Origin: Paenibacillus sp. J2TS4
GTDB lineage: Bacteria > Bacillota > Bacilli > Paenibacillales > NBRC-103111
Direction of reading: 5' to 3'
DNA length: 64,000 nt
Assembly: GCF_018403245.1 (NCBI RefSeq)
Contig: NZ_BOSH01000015.1
Coordinates: 116,250 to 180,249 of the forward strand
The first letter of the stretch is position 1. Every line of letters starts with the position of its first letter. A program made the translations under genes and the position numbers. Positions 44,348 to 55,400 of this stretch are shown here, in pieces. The notes below the pieces were generated by a model that ran no database searches, was not told where the DNA came from, and saw only the letters and a program-made list of their open reading frames with translations.

Positions 44348-44422
44348 GGGCAGTCGGACGATCCAGTCGGCTCACACATAGGCGACGGCACTGGATTCCA
44401 ACTGATCACATTCTAATGATTA

Positions 44423-45454
44423 TTATTGAAGCGGATTGTCAATGGTCCGCTTGCCGGATACGATTTCTTCGTTAATCGCTTTGACTTTGTCAATATTTTC
44501 TTGACCGATGAACGGACTCAGTTCGGTTTTCGTTTCGTGGGTGACGAACGGAAGACCTACCCCATTTTCTTTCAAGCCGTAGTCCACTATCGTACCCAAG
44601 CTAAAGTCATCGTTCATGAAATCCTTCACGGTCTCATAAGTAGCCGTATCGGTCCCTTTGATTTGAGACATGATGATATGTTCCGGGTCTTTGCCAGTGT
44701 GGTCCATATCTTGTCCCGAGGTATAGAAGCCTTTTTCCTTCGCGGCTTCGAACACTCCCAAATCTCCTACTGCAGCGGCCCCTACAATGAAGTCCGCTCC
44801 CTGAGAGTATTGCAGCAGCGCCAGCTCCTTCGCCCGGCCGGGATCTTCAAAGCCGCCTACATAGTTGACCAGGAACTTGGCGTCAGGATTGGTCGATTTC
44901 AACCCTTGCTCGAACGGCACGGTCCATTTCTTAATCAATGGAATGTCATCTGCCGCCACCATCCCGACGATGTTCTTCTCTGTAATTAAACCGACCAGTG
45001 CGCCCAGCAGATAGGAGGATTCATACTCGCGGAACACCGCACTGCGGACGTTCGGCTGATCGACAACTGTATCCAGAATAGCGAACGCCTGATTCGGATT
45101 CTCGGCCGCCAGTTTGTTCAAAGCATCCTCCGCGTGGAAAGTAGCGGTAATGATTAAATCGTACTTATCCGCTATCGCCGCACGCAGATTTTGTTCAAAT
45201 GCGTTGGGATCAGTGGATTCTATCGTTTTTACTTTCACATTAAATTCTTGACCAGCTTTTTGCAGCCCGTCCTCCATTAATTGGAAGAATGGATTGACTC
45301 CAATTTTCTCCGGGAGAACCATCGCTATCTTTTTCTCAGATGGTTTTTCCCCTTTTCCAGCTCCATCTGCAGACGGACTGTTGTCATTACCGCCCCCGGC
45401 GCAGCCTGCAAGGAATAAAACCAGGGCCATCAGCATAAAAAATGATTTTTTCAT
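44423..45454 (-). CDS. nupN: BMP-family nucleoside-binding lipoprotein (NupN/YufN-like)
   Basis: 343-residue precursor with signal peptide and lipobox FLAGC (lipid Cys near residue 18), then the BMP/PnrA fold: MVLPEKIGVNPFFQLMEDGLQKA, FHAEDALNKLAAENPNQAFAILDTVVD, NVRSAVFREYESSYLLGALVG, and VGAAAVGDLGVFEAAKEKGFYTSGQDMD. It presents nucleosides to the NupOPQ membrane complex. The start at 45454 is set by GGGGAG upstream. The B. subtilis counterpart is a guanosine importer. It is the first gene behind a promoter with probable PurR boxes. Confidence 0.94.
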   Translation of the reverse strand: MKKSFFMLMALVLFLAGCAGGGNDNSPSADGAGKGEKPSEKKIAMVLPEKIGVNPFFQLMEDGLQKAGQEFNVKVKTIESTDPNAFEQNLRAAIADKYDLIITATFHAEDALNKLAAENPNQAFAILDTVVDQPNVRSAVFREYESSYLLGALVGLITEKNIVGMVAADDIPLIKKWTVPFEQGLKSTNPDAKFLVNYVGGFEDPGRAKELALLQYSQGADFIVGAAAVGDLGVFEAAKEKGFYTSGQDMDHTGKDPEHIIMSQIKGTDTATYETVKDFMNDDFSLGTIVDYGLKENGVGLPFVTHETKTELSPFIGQENIDKVKAINEEIVSGKRTIDNPLQ

Positions 45455-45487
45455 TCTTTTTTCTCCCCTTCTGTATGATACTCTCTC

Positions 45488-45544
45488 ATGGTACAAAAAA
45501 CACGAACAATAGTCAATTAAAACAAAGTAATGTTCGTCAATTGT
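45488..45544 (-). promoter_or_regulatory. nup promoter with a probable pair of PurBoxes
   Basis: On the minus strand TTGACT and TACCAT (complement of 45511-45516 and 45488-45493, spacing 17) form the promoter. Two CGAACWWT half-boxes flank it in the arrangement used by PurR: CGAACATT and its inverted partner ATTGTTCG, 18 bases apart (45503-45536). This suggests repression by PurR when purines are ample. Confidence 0.6.
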
Positions 45545-45724
45545 TTATAGTTGCGTGATTGGGAAAATCGGGTCATCTATCAGCTCTTAATTGGATAAGT
45601 CCGTTGCTCGGTGCTGAGATGTGCCCCCATCCTGCAAGTTCAAACTAGTATTATTCCTACCATATTACTTTGAATTACTTTATGCTTGTATAATAGCTTC
45701 TTCCTCCATTAATGTCAATGACAT

Positions 45725-45828
45725 AAACTATCTCTGACTTAAACTATCTCTGACTTAAACTATCTCCTTAAAATATCTCTCCAAAATAAACTATGCCCTC
45801 CCCGCATCCTTAGAGGATTCGGGGAGAG
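45725..45828. repeat. Short tandem repeat and terminator hairpin before the DUF11 relic
   Basis: AAACTATCTCTGACTT is repeated 2.7 times without spacer (45725-45767). It is followed by the hairpin CTCCCCG-C-ATCCT / AGGAT-T-CGGGGAG (45796-45828), which on the minus strand runs into TTTATTTT and would have ended the decayed surface-protein gene. No gene lies between 45545 and 45913. Confidence 0.65.
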
Positions 45829-45913
45829 CAGTCATTTGAACTACAATTCTCTGAAGCTTGGATAACATTACGGACTACGATGGAACGCATAATGAGGCCT
45901 ATACAACCATTAT

Positions 45914-46092
45914 TTATACTTTGCTATATTTTCTTCTCATTGCCAAGCCTGAAATGATAATAGCTCCGAACAGTGCCAGGTTGTCTAAATTGGTAGCTGT
46001 CTTTGACAACTTATTCATAGGCGAGCAGTTGGTTCTGTTACTTCAACCGTGATCGTCACTTCCGTCTTGTAGCCCTTTACCATGTGCAGGGG
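45914..46092 (-). pseudogene. C-terminal relic of a DUF11/LPxTG surface protein
   Basis: Minus strand. KTEVTITVEVTEP is the end of the cadherin-like domain of the intact neighbour (49417-56454). A stop and a frame change follow, then NKLSKTATNLDNLALFGAIIISGLAMRRKYSKV: a sorting signal with a membrane helix and basic tail. Its LPxTx motif has become LSKTA (Pro to Ser). It is the other end of the gene whose start lies at 48592. The TnpB element at about 46118-47574 separates the two halves. Confidence 0.75.
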
Positions 46093-46238
46093 TGCCTTCA
46101 AGGATTTATAAGGGTCAACAACTCATGACTCAAGTCACGAGCTTGTAACTGCCCGGAAGTGAGTACGGCGGTTAGCCTCCTTCCTTGGGGTGGCGTTACC
46201 ATAGGCAGGTTGACTGCTGCCCGATTGCATAGGTATAC

Positions 46239-47351
46239 CTATACAGCCACTTCAGCGATGTACTGGATTCCAATGCGCTGAAGATTCATGGCGCCAATGC
46301 GATCATCATTCGAGCGATACCCGCACTTCTGACAACAGAAGCGGTGCTTTTTCTTATCCCGATTGGCTCTCTCTGTATGCTCACATTTGGGGCAGGCTTG
46401 TGATGTATAACGGGGATCAACCGCGATCACTTTGGCTCCATGGAGGTTGGCCTTGTACGTGATCATCTGGCGCAGCTGATAGAAGGACCAAGAAACGGTT
46501 TCATAACGATCCTGGACCCGAACCCGCTCTGTACGGTTTCGAACACCCGTTAAGTCTTCCAGTACAAACAACGTATGGGCCCCATATCGGAGGACGAGTG
46601 CCTTGGATATCCGGTGATTGATATCTGTCATCCAGCGGTTTTCTCGTCCCCCGATCCGCTTTAACTTACGGCGAGCGGAGGCTGTCCCTAGTTGCTGCAA
46701 TTGCTTTCGCAAATGCTTGTACTTCGAGCGTTTATTCTTAATGGGTCTACCGTGAAAGAACGTACATTGACCTTGGGAGTCATAGCTGGTCACAACAAAG
46801 TTGATGCCCATATCTAATCCAACCACTTGATTCAAAGATGGATCCGAGACTTCTTCCACTTCTTTGGTCATTGGAAGGTGTAAGAAGAACTTCCCTCGCT
46901 TGTGGACCAACTTGGCAGTCCCGAAGGACCAGGATCCATCGAAATACGTTTCCATGCCTTTCGTTTCATAAGCCACCTTGATGCGGCCATGCACGGTATT
47001 GATGGAAAACATCCGCTTCGCAAGCGAGTAATCTCGACGCCAAACGAGGTCAAGCTCCGGTTTCTTGAACCGGACGAATGTCCAGGGGTGGCGATTGCCG
47101 ATTAACGACTTGTACCGAGCGATCACCGTTCGCATGACTGATTGAGCCATTTGAGATCGTAAGGAAAAGGTAGAACGCAGTTCACGATACGTCCGTTGAT
47201 GTAGCTTCGTCTTGGAGAGAACTTTCTCTTCAAATACAAGCTTGGACAGGTGATCGCTTGCCAGACGGTAAGCCCCTAAGGTCTGTCGTAACCATTCGAT
47301 TTGTTCAGGAGTGGGTAAGATTTTCACTTTGGCGGTTAAAGTGATCTTCAA
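46239..47351 (-). CDS. tnpB: TnpB RNA-guided nuclease, canonical RuvC and zinc finger
   Basis: 370 residues. All RuvC acids are present: Asp in VGLDMGINF (about 195), Glu in FVLEDLTGVR (about 275), Asp in SNDDRIGAMNL (about 350). The zinc finger between the last two is intact (CPKC at 325-328 and CCQKC near 343). The N-terminal helix-rich wedge domain starts MKITLTAKVKILPTPEQIEWL. It cuts DNA using a guide RNA made from the element's 3' end (46121-46240). Unlike the copy at 18940, nothing in the catalytic site looks changed, so it may be active. Confidence 0.92.
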   Translation of the reverse strand: MKITLTAKVKILPTPEQIEWLRQTLGAYRLASDHLSKLVFEEKVLSKTKLHQRTYRELRSTFSLRSQMAQSVMRTVIARYKSLIGNRHPWTFVRFKKPELDLVWRRDYSLAKRMFSINTVHGRIKVAYETKGMETYFDGSWSFGTAKLVHKRGKFFLHLPMTKEVEEVSDPSLNQVVGLDMGINFVVTSYDSQGQCTFFHGRPIKNKRSKYKHLRKQLQQLGTASARRKLKRIGGRENRWMTDINHRISKALVLRYGAHTLFVLEDLTGVRNRTERVRVQDRYETVSWSFYQLRQMITYKANLHGAKVIAVDPRYTSQACPKCEHTERANRDKKKHRFCCQKCGYRSNDDRIGAMNLQRIGIQYIAEVAV

Positions 47352-47530
47352 GTCAAGTCACCTTGCTTCACGTTAAGATTCGACGAGGCAGTAAGTTACT
47401 CACCTACATCCTACACACTCTATTATATCAAACATATGTTCCTGTTTGAAGCAGAAATTCAGAAATAAGTGGAAGTTCACTTATCTAATCAAAAGAGGAG
47501 GAGTAAAGGGGCGTGACTAATAAGAGAAGG

Positions 47531-47574
47531 GCGTAAATTCCTCTCACGACTCAAGTCGCGAGAGGAATTTACGC
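47531..47574. repeat. 44-bp near-perfect palindrome at the end of the TnpB element
   Basis: GCGTAAATTCCTCTC-A-CGACT / AGTCG-C-GAGAGGAATTTACGC with a CA centre and a single mismatch pair. It lies exactly where the reading of the decayed DUF11 gene breaks off. The centre matches the hairpin at 46121-46141, which supports it as the left end structure. Confidence 0.8.
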
Positions 47575-48592
47575 AGATCATGAACTGGCGGAAGTTCATC
47601 TCCCAAACTTTATTCATGATTTCGAATAAACCGGAAGGGGCTGTAGTATTCCAACCTGGAACCGCATTGTTTGGCGCGTCAAACCATCCTATCTTTTTGG
47701 TTAGTCTGGAATCATCTGCCGAAGATGGCGGCTCCTCAAAACTGCAGTTAATCAGCGGCACAATCGTTCCACATGCAGTGGGTGGAATGGGGGGCGGATC
47801 CATCGGAATGATCGTTACAGGATTCGTAAGAATCTGCTCCTCTTGTGATTCTTCCTCAGGATTTTTCAACAAATTTTTGTAGGTTACAAGCGCTTGATTG
47901 GCTAAATTTTCACCCATTTTATCCAGCAAAACTTTAACCTTGAATTGTACCGTCACGCCTTCAGGCAATGTATCCGTGTTAGGTAAGTCACCCAAGCGGA
48001 TCGTTACTTTCTCCCCATCAAAATGCCCGGGGTCGCTGTCCTCTTCATCGGTTAAATTGCCTGCAAGGGGATCATTAATGATTTTCATCGATCCGGAGAC
48101 GTATTCCGTACCTTCAGGGATAAGATCCTCGAAAATAGCCCCGGCAGCAATATCGCCACCTTCGTTTTTCACGGTGACCTCATACGTTAACTCGTCTCCC
48201 ACATAGACTACTTCAGATTCATCGAGCCTATTTCCAGCCTGGTCCAATACAGACTTTGTTGCTGTAACACAAGGCCCTGTACCCAGAAAGATGTCATCTA
48301 AAACATTTCCATGGGATAACGAATCATTTCCTCCTGGCATAGGAGCAGACGAAACAGACCCAAAAGCAAACCGTGTTACCTCTTGTCCCTCCGGAACTTC
48401 ATTGATCAAGGCCACTCTTTGCCCGCATGCATTAGTCGGCGGAGAATCCACCGGATTCGGGCTTGAATCGGCATAGACCGTTTGGACATCACCCATAATG
48501 GTTAGAGGAGCGAGGGGCGACCAACTGCTTGCGAGCAGTATTGTCATAGCAGCACTTGCTAACAGTTTCTTCAACCATCTTGTCATTGTCAT
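47575..48592 (-). pseudogene. N-terminal part of a decayed DUF11 surface-protein paralogue
   Basis: Begins with a signal peptide (MTMTRWLKKLLASAAMTILL). Then ACGQRVALIN is joined directly to VPEGQEVTRFAFG: relative to the intact neighbour an in-frame stretch of about 120 residues (the GSFE...PGW domain) is missing. One DUF11 domain follows (YVGDELTYEVTVKNEGGDIAAGAIFED). Near GLFEIMNK a one-base deletion shifts the frame (LGDE is read as VWEMN). The palindrome at 47531 interrupts it. The open frame continues to 47489 by chance. With the relic at 45914 it forms one gene broken by deletion, frameshift and insertion. Confidence 0.8.
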
Positions 48593-49328
48593 TCTCGCCT
48601 CTCATCCAATAAATTTCTCAAGAACCTAAGCTATATCTCCTTTCTGTTCGTCTTAGTAGACGATTATTTATTTCTTTAAGCCAATCACCACCTTAAACAA
48701 GTGTATAAAACAAGGTGGAGATTTTTTATCAATATAAGTCTGAGGGAAGCATGAAAAGATCATTTTTAGAAAAAATAACCCTTCGGCTTCACACTCCAAT
48801 TAAATACATGTTTTAAACAATACGACATATTTCAATCTAATCCTCCAAAAATATAAAAAATAAGAAAAAATAACTAAAATTTGTGGCTCAAAACCATAAT
48901 CAGTCCTTGACTTTAACAGGCCATCCTTGACAGATTTATCTTATTAGAATTTCACTTGATAGATTGGCCCTCCAGATGGTCCGATTAAATGTAATTGATG
49001 TAGTTAATTCTCGCTAAATCTCGCTAGATCTCCGGACTAAATGTAAAACCTACCGTTAGAAATGGGGTTAAAGAGGGATTGGATAGATTGGGACCGAATT
49101 AGCTGTATGATTTCCAGTTAGATTGCCAAAAATCGTCTGATCTGGCTTATTTAGCTGTATAAAATCCAGTCTGTTTGGTGGCGAAAGAAAATCAAGCACT
49201 GATTATTAGGTTGAACCAAATTTGTTAAACTATTTTACTAAAGCTGCAAGGGAAGAAGTACAAAATACCCACCCCTTAATAGCAGCCTATTCTTATTGAA
49301 TTCCTGTTCTATCAAAATTAAACAAACC
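48593..49328. other. AT-rich intergenic region with paired direct repeats
   Basis: No gene is supported. GATTAAATGTAA (48983) and GACTAAATGTAA (49035) are 52 bases apart, and AGCTGTATGATTTCCAGT (49101) and AGCTGTATAAAATCCAGT (49153) are also 52 apart. This two-plus-two layout resembles the four-core repeat elements, with the inner distance about 66 and the inverted symmetry no longer clear. Confidence 0.45.
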
Positions 49329-49360
49329 CTCCTGCTTCCCAAATGTGGGGAAGCAGGAGA
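49316..49360 (-). terminator. Terminator of the giant surface-protein gene
   Basis: CTCCTGCTTCCC / GGGAAGCAGGAG, a perfect 12-bp stem with a seven-base loop; on the minus strand it runs into GGTTTGTTTAATTTT. Confidence 0.8.
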
Positions 49361-49416
49361 GTTGGCAAATCGTATTATTTCCATACCCGAGATCACTAAT
49401 GAAATTATGACCGGGA

Positions 49417-52400
49417 TTATTGCATTTTATTGCTTTTCCTTCTCATTAACAACAAGCCTGCCAACAGAAGTACGGCCCCGAGTAATCCCAAATTATATAA
49501 GTTTGTAGATGTATTCGGTAATCTGTTAAGTTGTTGTGTATCCGTTGAATCTGCTGGCGAATCATTTGCAGGTACCTCTGGGCTTGCCACATCCTCGGAA
49601 TCCGAAGGTGATGCTGGTTCTTCAGTTTCTGCCGGAGGCATAACTTTCCCGGGTTCTTCCGAAGATTCAACATCTTCAGATTCTGATGGAGGTGTTCCCT
49701 CCTCAGGCTTGGTTGGCGGCGTTCCCCCCACGGGTCTGATCGGCGGCGGTAATTGGCCAGGATCGGTGGATGGGGTTTCCTCATCCGAATCCGTTGGCGG
49801 AGTACCGTTTCCAGGAGAGATTGGCGGGATTCCGCCCCCAGGTCCTGGCGACGGGCTTTCGTCATCATCATCGGTCGGCGGGGTCGGCTCCGTCACTTCT
49901 ACCGTGACCGTCACTTCCTTCTTCCCGCCTTTGCCATCATCCACGATAACCGTGAAGCTGTCCTTGCCGACAAAACCGGGATCGGGCGTATATGTCCACG
50001 TTCCATCCGGATTCACGGTCACCTTCCCGTGCTTCGGATCCTTGCCTTTCGTATACGTCAGCGGATCCCCATCCGGGTCTTCACCTTCGATTTTACCGGA
50101 TACCGGTGTATTCTTCGGCGTCGTTACCTTATAATCCGGCGCGGTCGGCGGGCGGTTATCCGGGTCAACTGGCAGAGTATCCGACTCCGTCACTTCTACC
50201 GTGATCGTAACCTCCGTCTTGCCTCCCTTGCCATCATCGACGATAACGGTGAAGCTGTCCTCGCCGACAAAGCCGGGATCCGGTGTATATGTCCAGTTGC
50301 CATCTTCGTCCACTACCACCGTTCCATGCTTCGGATCTTTTCCTTTTTCATACGTCAACTCATCGCCATCCGGATCTTCACCTTCGATTTTACCGGATAA
50401 TGGCGTATCCTTCGGTGTGGTTACTCTATAATCCGGTGCCGTCGGCGGACGGTTATCCGGTTCGGTTGGCGGTTTGTTCTCCACATCGATTTCTACCGTT
50501 GGCCGACCCGGCTTGTCCATGTCGTCTCCGGTTACTTCGGCGACATTCACAATCTTACCGCCTTCTTGGCCGTCTAGGATCATCGCTTTGAACTCCAGCG
50601 TATGCCAGTTTGTATCTGTTATATCCCCGTACATTCCGACGATCCGACCGTCGGCAACATAGCCGTTATCGTCATAGACTGCGCCGTCTTCACCGTATAC
50701 ACTACCGGTAACTGTGGCTTGGTTGGCGTACACACTGCCGGTAACCGTTGCGCCGTTGGCATACACACTATCGGTGACCGATACTCCGTCGACCTTCAGA
50801 CTGCCCGGCACGTATGCCAATCCTTCCGGAAGGACGTCAGAAATGACGAAATTGCGGATCAGACTGTCACTTACCGTATTACGAGCCTTAATCGTGTATA
50901 TAACGGTGTCGCCGACTTCAAACACGCTTTTACCGGCTTCCTGATTGACCGCCGTCTTTACCGATTCCAGCGTCGAATCCCGCGGAAATACTTCGATTGA
51001 CGTCGATGGCTCATCTGGATCTTCAGTATTGTCACCACCGACTACGGCGATGTTTTGAATATCTGCACCAGCTTGCCCTTGGTCTACGGTCACTAAGAAG
51101 GTAACCGTATGTTCTTCTGTATCTGTCACATTGCCAAAGGTTCCTGTGACCTTGCCATCTACCACATGACCCGAATCATCGTCTTCGGCATCCGTTACTT
51201 TTTGGCCATCTACTTCAAGACTGCCCGGCACATAAGTTAAACCTTCCGGAATCGCATCGGTGATGATCAGGTTTTCGACCAAGCTATCTTCGATTGTGTT
51301 CCTTGTCGTGATGGTGTAACGAATGGTGTCGCCGACTTCTGGATGATCGGCATCTTGATTGCCTTCTGCCTTCTCTTCCAGTTTCGATGACTTTTTCGAT
51401 TCTAGCTTCGGATCTTTCGGATCCACTGTGATTGGAACTTCTGGATGGGTTGGCGGGACACCTTCACCTTCCACCGTCGCAATGTTTTTCAGTTCCTTCC
51501 CGGATTGTCCAGACTGAATTTTGGCGTGGAATGTCAGCGTACGCCATTCCGTGTCTTTGACTTCACCGAAGTTTGCCGTAACGGTACCATTCTCAAATGT
51601 TGCGTCTACTTCCGGATCTGCTTTCAAGCTACCTTCGACATATTCCAGTCCTTCCATCAGTTTATCCGAGATCGTGAAGTTGTTAATGATACTCTCAGAC
51701 ACAGTGTTACGAGCTCTGATGGTATAAACCACTGTATCGCCGACTTCGTATTTCTCTTTAGCTTGATCCAAGTTCGCTGCCGTTTTTTCGGATTCAAACT
51801 TGGGGTCTCTTGGATAGACCAGTACTTCTTCTTCCGGCTCATCTGGAACTTCCGTATTGTCACCACCGACTACGGCGATGTTTTTAATATCTGCTCCAGC
51901 TTGCCCTGTGTCTACGGTCACTAAGAAGGTAACCGTATGATCGTTGGTATCCGTCACATGACCGAAGGTTCCTGTAACTGTGCCTCCGACGACATGACCT
52001 GCATCATTGTCATCGGTATCCGTTACTTTTTGGCCATCGACTTCAAGGCTGTCTGGCACATAAGTTAAACCTTCCGGAATGGCGTCGGTGATGACCAGGT
52101 TTTCGACCAAGCTATCTTCGATCGTATTCCTTGTTGTAATGGTGTAACGAATGGTGTCGCCCACTTCTGGATGATCGGCATCGTTATTGCCTGCTGCCTT
52201 CTCTTCCAGTTTCGATGACTTTGTCGACTCTAACTTTGGATACTTCGGATCCACTTTGACGGTTTCTTCTGGTTCATCCGGCTCTTCGATGTCTTCGCCA
52301 TTAACGGTTGCGACGTTCTGAATCGTTTTGCCAGATTGACCGCTCAAGATTTTGGCATGGAACACAAGTGTATGCCAATTAGCATCTTCTACATTGCCCA

Positions 52401-55400
52401 ACTGACCAACAACGGTGCCATCTTTGTAGTGGCCGTTGTCGTCGCCTTCCGCATCGGTGGCCGGTTCGCCATCGATTGTCAAGCTGCCAGAGACGTACTC
52501 CAGTCCGTCAGGGATGGTGTCAGAGATCGTTAGGTTGGCAACCAAGCTTTCTGTGACGGTGTTACGGGTCTCAATCGTGTAAACGACCGTATCGCCGACT
52601 TCGAATTTGGCTTTGCCTTCTTCTAAGTTCTTCGCCGATTTTTTCGACTCTAGAACCGGATCGCGTGGATAAACGATGAGCTCTTCCTCTGGCTCATCCG
52701 GCTCCTCCATATTTTCACCGCCAACGATGGCAATGTTTTTGATGTCTTTTCCAGCTTGTCCCTCGCCAACGGTGACGAGGAATGTGATCGTATGTTCGTC
52801 TGTATCCGTAATGTCACCAAACTGTCCGATGACGGTGCCGTCCTTGTAGTGGCCGTTGTCATCGTCTTCTGCATCCGTAACTTCCACACCGTCCATTTTC
52901 AAGCTGTCTTCCACATACTCCAAGCCTTCTGGAATGACATCCGCAATGATAAGGTTTTTGACCAGGCTGTCGGAGATCGTATTTTTCGTGCTGATCGTGT
53001 ACAGCAGCGTGTCCCCAACTTCCGGATGTTCCCCATCGGTATTCCCATCCGCTTTTTCTTCGATGGTGGCGGTCTTCTTGGATTCTAACACCGGTTTCTG
53101 ATAAGTCAGTGATGTTTTCGTCTCATTTGATTCGATTTGTTCTTTTTCATTTGTTAATAGATTGTCATAGCCTACTTGTGCCTTGTTGACAATTTCATTG
53201 GTACTATCATTCACTAGAGCCTTTACTTTAAACTGAACGGTGATTCCATCAGGTAAATTGTTCGCGTTTGGCAGGTCTCCTAAATTAACAATAACTTTCT
53301 GCCCGTCGAAATGACCGGCATCGCTATCGTCTTCATCTGTTAAGTCGCCTTGCCCTGATCCGTTTGTAATTTTTAACGAGCCTGGAACATATTCCGTACC
53401 TGCAGGAATAGCGTCCTCAAAGACTGCATTGGCCGCAATGTCGCCTCCATTGTTCTTAATGGTTACTTCATACGTTAATTCTTGGCCAGCGTAGACTTCT
53501 CCCTCTGGAGAAACCGTTTTTTCTGCGACGACACACGGTTCGGTTCCTAGGAAGATATCATCTAGGAAATTTCCTGCTGCATTTCCCCCCGAAGCGCTGG
53601 AAACTGCTTCAAAACCAAAGCGAGTTTTCGTTTGACCTGCTGGAACAACATATGAACCAGAATAATATTCCCATGCATCTTTACCACTGGTCATTGTTTC
53701 AATCGTTTTCAGGTCTTTCGGATCAACGGTAGCTGAATCTATCTTTAACGCCATTGTATCTTGGCCAGTACGACCTTTGTGGGCCAAACGCCAATAAATC
53801 GTTTGTCCTGGTGTCGTCTCTACATCTTGATAAAGCTGTGCCGCTTCTCGGCTGTTCAATTCCGCGAACTGTTGCCCATGTGCTGGGGTAACTTTCAAGT
53901 TTTCATATGGATCACCAGGTGGAATTTCATCGCCCAAAGATTTATTCATGATTTCGAATAAACCTGATCTGTCAGTAGTTTTCCACCCTGGAACAGCATC
54001 TTGAGGGGCATCAAACCAGCCTCTCTGCTTTTTTAATCGCGAATCATTAGGTGAAAATGGCGGCTCTTCAAAACTTCCATTAATCAACGCCACTGGTGCT
54101 GTACAAGCATTTGGCGGATCTGGCCTTTCTACGACATTGTTGGTTACTTCGTTCGACCAGACTTCCCCATCAGCATCTTTTAACAAATTTTTATATGTGA
54201 CTTGCGCTTTGTTAGTAACAGGCTTTCCTACCTGACTTGACAAAGCTTTGACTTTAAATTGAACCGTAATTCCTTCGGGTAGATCGTTGGTATTCGGTAA
54301 ATCCCCTACAGTAAAGGTGACTTTTCCATCCGCATAATGACCTGCATCCTCATCATCTTCATCTGTTAAGTCGCCCCTTTTAGGACCGTTCAATATTTTC
54401 ATCGACCCAGGGACATATTCAGCACCTTCAGGAATGGCGTCTTCGATGACCGTATTTGCGGCAATGTCGCCACCAGCATTTTTGACCGTCACTTCATAGG
54501 TAAGTTCGTCACCTTCAAATACGTCACCTTCTGCACTTACAGATTTCTCTGCTGTTACACATGGTTCTGTTCCGAGGAAGATATCGTCTAAGAAGTTACC
54601 GGCACCAATGCTTCCCGAAGCAGTGCTTAAAGCCTCAAAACCAAATCTTGTCGTGGTTTGTCCTGCAGGAACCGTATAAGAACCGGTGTAAGTTTCCCAT
54701 GCCGTATTTCCAGTAGACATCTGAGTTTGTGCCACTGTATCATACGGATCGTTTGTCGCCGGTCCGATACGAACCTGCATCGTATCTACACCTTGACGCC
54801 CCATATGAGACAAACGCCAATAGATAGTTTGACCAGGGGTGGTCTCTATATCTTGATATAACATACCATTCTCATAGGCATTTAATTCTGCCCATCTGTC
54901 ACCGTCTACCGGTGGTGCAAAATTGGTTACAGCTCCAGGAAGCCCCAACTTATAATTCCATATCTCTATAAGTTTTACTCCCATTGCATCATCTGTTGTT
55001 AACCACCCCGGAACCTCGGATTCATAAAAATAGAGTCCTGTAGGATCATAAGAACCTCTTTCAGCTCCGTCCTCAAAACTACCGTTTATCAACGCCACTG
55101 CTGCTGAACAGGCGTTTGGAGGATTTGTCGGATCAAGCGGGTACACGTCAACAGTATGATTCGGCTCGTCCGGCTTGTCTAGATTGTCTCCAGTGACAGC
55201 CGCGATATTCTCAATGCTCTGGCCAGCTTGTCCAGAAGTAACCTTCACTTGGAACGAAAGGATATGCCATTCGGTATCCGTTACATCCCCAAACCTTCCG
55301 GTTACTTTAGAACCGGCGAACTCGCCTTGATCATCATCTTGATCATCACTGACGACTGTACCATCTACAGTCAGGGTACCCGATACATATTCCAATCCTT

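Larger units (their letters stand above)
46118..47574 (-). mobile_element. IS200/IS605-type element with tnpB only
   Basis: The element seems to run from the hairpin ACTC-A-TGACT-CA-AGTCA-C-GAG at 46121-46141 (3' side of tnpB) to the large palindrome at 47531-47574 (5' side). The two hairpins share the core GACTCAAGTC. Flanking DNA on both sides is from one decayed DUF11 surface-protein gene, which shows insertion into it. No tnpA is present. Boundaries are good to roughly 20 bases. Confidence 0.65.

Noticed and set aside
45497..45720. Purine riboswitch upstream of nupN
   Set aside because: The conserved core of the purine aptamer (two loop-loop kissing hairpins with the TCTACC-type junction) is not found on the minus strand; two PurBox-like sites explain purine control better.
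49430..50400. Long plus-strand frames opposite the surface-protein gene
   Set aside because: Mirror of the Pro/Ser/Glu linker and cadherin-like repeats; repetitive and without start signals.
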